Positions 31,087 to 32,940 of a stretch of 32,940 nucleotides of DNA are shown one piece after another. Source of the DNA: a bacterium (GTDB lineage Bacteria > UBP18 > UBA7526); the NCBI GenBank assembly GCA_030615855.1, contig JAUWYL010000014.1:1-32940 (forward strand). Reading direction: 5' to 3'. The position numbers and the translations under genes are program-made. A model generated the notes under the pieces. The model was given only the letters and a program-made list of their open reading frames with translations. It was not told the DNA's origin and made no database searches. Position 1 is the stretch's first letter; every line of letters starts with the position of its first letter.

Positions 31087-31480
31087 ACGCGGATACTCAA
31101 CGTACTTTCCCGCTTCTAGCGGGACCCCGCCATTCGGCGGTGGCGTTTGCCTTGAGGAGTAACCGCTGATAATAAGGAAGCCTCCCCGATTCATCGGGGA
31201 GAACCTTGTTATTCGGGCTTCTTTAGTAGAGGGGGCAAGCAAATGCGCGCCCTTATAATAAAGATGCCTTCGCTTTGCGAAGAACTTTGTTATTCCTCCG
31301 CATCTTTAGTAGACGAGGCAAGCGAAGCGCGTCGTCATAATAAAGACGCCTTCGCTTCGCGAAGAACTTTGTTATGCCAGCGCGTCTTTATTAGACAGGG
31401 CAAGTGAAACGCACTGTCATAATCTGCGGTCATTGCTTGATATTCATGCTCTCTCGGATGAAAGCTGTGCGCATCCGGCA
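31087..31480. repeat. mreB-mreC intergenic structured repeat array: multi-hairpin domain, three tandem ~82-86 bp palindromic units, and a terminal hairpin
   Basis: Unit A 31171-31256, unit B 31257-31338, unit C 31339-31420, each AATAA-stem1-C-stem2-AACYTTGTTAT-stem1'-stem3; flanking hairpins TCCCGCTtctAGCGGGA and CGGATG...CATCCG. Confidence 0.85.
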
Positions 31481-31489
31481 TCTGCGTCC

Positions 31490-32530
31490 TCAGTAGCGGT
31501 GATGGATAGGAGCTAAAATGTGCTTTAGGGTATCCAGTTCATCCAGGACCTTACCCGTTCCTAGAACAACTGTAGACATAGGATCCTCATCGAGATTAAC
31601 GGGAAGTCCGGTCTCCTCAGAGAGTAGCCTATCCATTCCCCGGAGCATGGCTCCCCCACCTGCCATCATAATTCCTCTCTCCATAATGTCTGCGGATAGC
31701 TCTGGTGGGGTACGTTCTAAGGTGCTCTTCACCGCCTCCACAATGACCCCTAAGGTTTCTTGTAAGGCTTTTCTTATCTCCTGGGAAGTGATGGTCACTG
31801 TCTTGGGCAAACCTGCTATCAGGTCCCTTCCCTTCACCTCCAGGGTGAGTTCCTCTTTTAAGGGGTAGGCGCTCCCAATCCTTATCTTAATCTCCTCTGC
31901 AGTATGCTCTCCAATAGCCAGGTTATAGGTCTTCTTAAGATAGGCCATAATGGCCTCATCCATCTCATTCCCGGCCACGCGAATCGAGCGATGACAGACG
32001 ATCCCGCCCAATGAGATTACTGCTACCTCACAGGTTCCCCCACCAACATCTACGATCATATTTCCCGCGGGTTCGGCAATGGGGAGTCCGGCTCCAATGG
32101 CGGCAGCCATGGGCTCCTCAATAAGATAAACCTCTCTGGCTCCTGCCTGCCGAGCGGATTCTTCCACCGCCCTCTTCTCCACCCCTGTTATTCCTAAGGG
32201 AACACAGACGATAATTCGGGGTCTTACCAGGGCCCTTCTCTTATGGGCCTTGGTAATGAAGTAGCGTAGCATCTCCTCTGTGACCTCGAAATCGGCGATT
32301 ACTCCGTCCTTCATAGGTCGGATGGCCACGATATTGGCCGGGGTCCTTCCCAGCATCCTTTTGGCATCGCTTCCCACCGCCACTACCTTGCCTGTCTCTT
32401 TCAGGATGGCCACCACGCTTGGTTCCCTCAAAATAATTCCCTGGCCCTTAACATAGGCTAAGGTGGTAGAGGTCCCCAGATCGATGGCCACATCGTTAGA
32501 GAATATTCCCAAGAACCAATCGAATAACAT
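31490..32530 (-). CDS. mreB: Rod-shape determining actin-like protein MreB
   Basis: [30 protein letters not shown]...GTPANIV-like [32 protein letters not shown]...[19 protein letters not shown]; perfect SD AAAGGAGGTTGTAAG. Confidence 0.97.
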   Translation of the reverse strand: MLFDWFLGIFSNDVAIDLGTSTTLAYVKGQGIILREPSVVAILKETGKVVAVGSDAKRMLGRTPANIVAIRPMKDGVIADFEVTEEMLRYFITKAHKRRALVRPRIIVCVPLGITGVEKRAVEESARQAGAREVYLIEEPMAAAIGAGLPIAEPAGNMIVDVGGGTCEVAVISLGGIVCHRSIRVAGNEMDEAIMAYLKKTYNLAIGEHTAEEIKIRIGSAYPLKEELTLEVKGRDLIAGLPKTVTITSQEIRKALQETLGVIVEAVKSTLERTPPELSADIMERGIMMAGGGAMLRGMDRLLSEETGLPVNLDEDPMSTVVLGTGKVLDELDTLKHILAPIHHRY

Positions 32531-32586
32531 CTTACAACCTCCTTTCAGGTAGGTATTAGTTAACAGTAACCAGTTTACAGTAAAAA

Positions 32587-32940
32587 TTACAAAGAATTGA
32601 TTAGCCCAGTAATCATACTGGTAATCTCTCGACCATCCTTACGTAGGTCTTTAAATACTGCTTTATCAATAAGCGATTGCCTGATTAAGACATTGAATAC
32701 AGAAATACATTCCCTCGTGGAATCTAAAGAAATTCCAAAGTAACGAGCCTTCTCTTTCTTTGATATTTTGCCACTTCCCTCTGCCAGATTGTTTGCAATA
32801 GATAAACCGGCTCTTAAAAGATTATTGCCTATGGAATATTTAAATTCTTTTGGTAGTTTTCTATACACCTCAAAGATTTTATCTATAAACTTTAGGGCAA
32901 ATTGGTAGACCTTTAGCCTTTCAAAATCAAACTGAAAATC
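32587..32940 (-). CDS. Four-helix-bundle protein (S23/IVS family), N-terminus beyond window
   Basis: The ORF track starts at a GTG (32868), but the frame is open to the window edge: [77 protein letters not shown]. Confidence 0.88.
   Translation of the reverse strand, partial: DFQFDFERLKVYQFALKFIDKIFEVYRKLPKEFKYSIGNNLLRAGLSIANNLAEGSGKISKKEKARYFGISLDSTRECISVFNVLIRQSLIDKAVFKDLRKDGREITSMITGLINSL

Noticed and set aside
31229-31256. tRNA-like fragments in the array
   Set aside because: No acceptor/anticodon/T-arm set could be assembled.
31171-31420. Possible integron attC sites in the mreB-mreC array (palindromic, GTT/AAC words)
   Set aside because: No integrase gene, no promoterless cassettes between units, and no convincing RYYYAAC/GTTRRRY core pairs at the unit ends.

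Overview
This 32.9 kb window looks like a chromosomal segment from an uncultivated bacterium; the lineage cannot be assigned from sequence alone. Every gene I can support lies on the minus strand.

Right to left, a canonical housekeeping block is present: (partial four-helix-bundle gene)-mreB-mreC-mreD-mrdA(PBP2)-rodA-rplU-rpmA-obgE-proB-proA-(four-helix-bundle gene)-nadD-DegT aminotransferase-ExeA-like AAA ATPase. An accessory surface/secretion region follows: a parallel beta-helix protein with a duplicated N-terminal module, a small membrane protein, a MerR regulator with a small ORF, and a translationally coupled trio (GT2 DPM-like glycosyltransferase, STT3/PglB-like oligosaccharyltransferase, 1846-aa C25 gingipain-like protease with a CFI-box-like C-terminus). 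The left end is a very large GLUG-repeat/Ig-like/LamG surface protein that runs off the window.

The most unusual content is the intergenic DNA:
(1) A tandem ~82-86 bp three-stem palindromic repeat between mreB and mreC, whose arms change sequence together between copies (compensatory changes).
(2) Degenerate arrays in several different 'vocabularies' that nearly all keep a strict 8-bp period, often switching strand at a palindromic centre.
(3) Two large nested-palindrome composite elements, in proA-proB and rpmA-rplU, whose cores are in opposite orientation while their flanks are in the same orientation.
(4) Several of these repeat types inserted in frame into conserved genes, or supplying start/stop contexts.

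No RNA genes, CRISPR arrays or intact transposase genes were recognised. All assignments come from reading the sequence; no searches were run.
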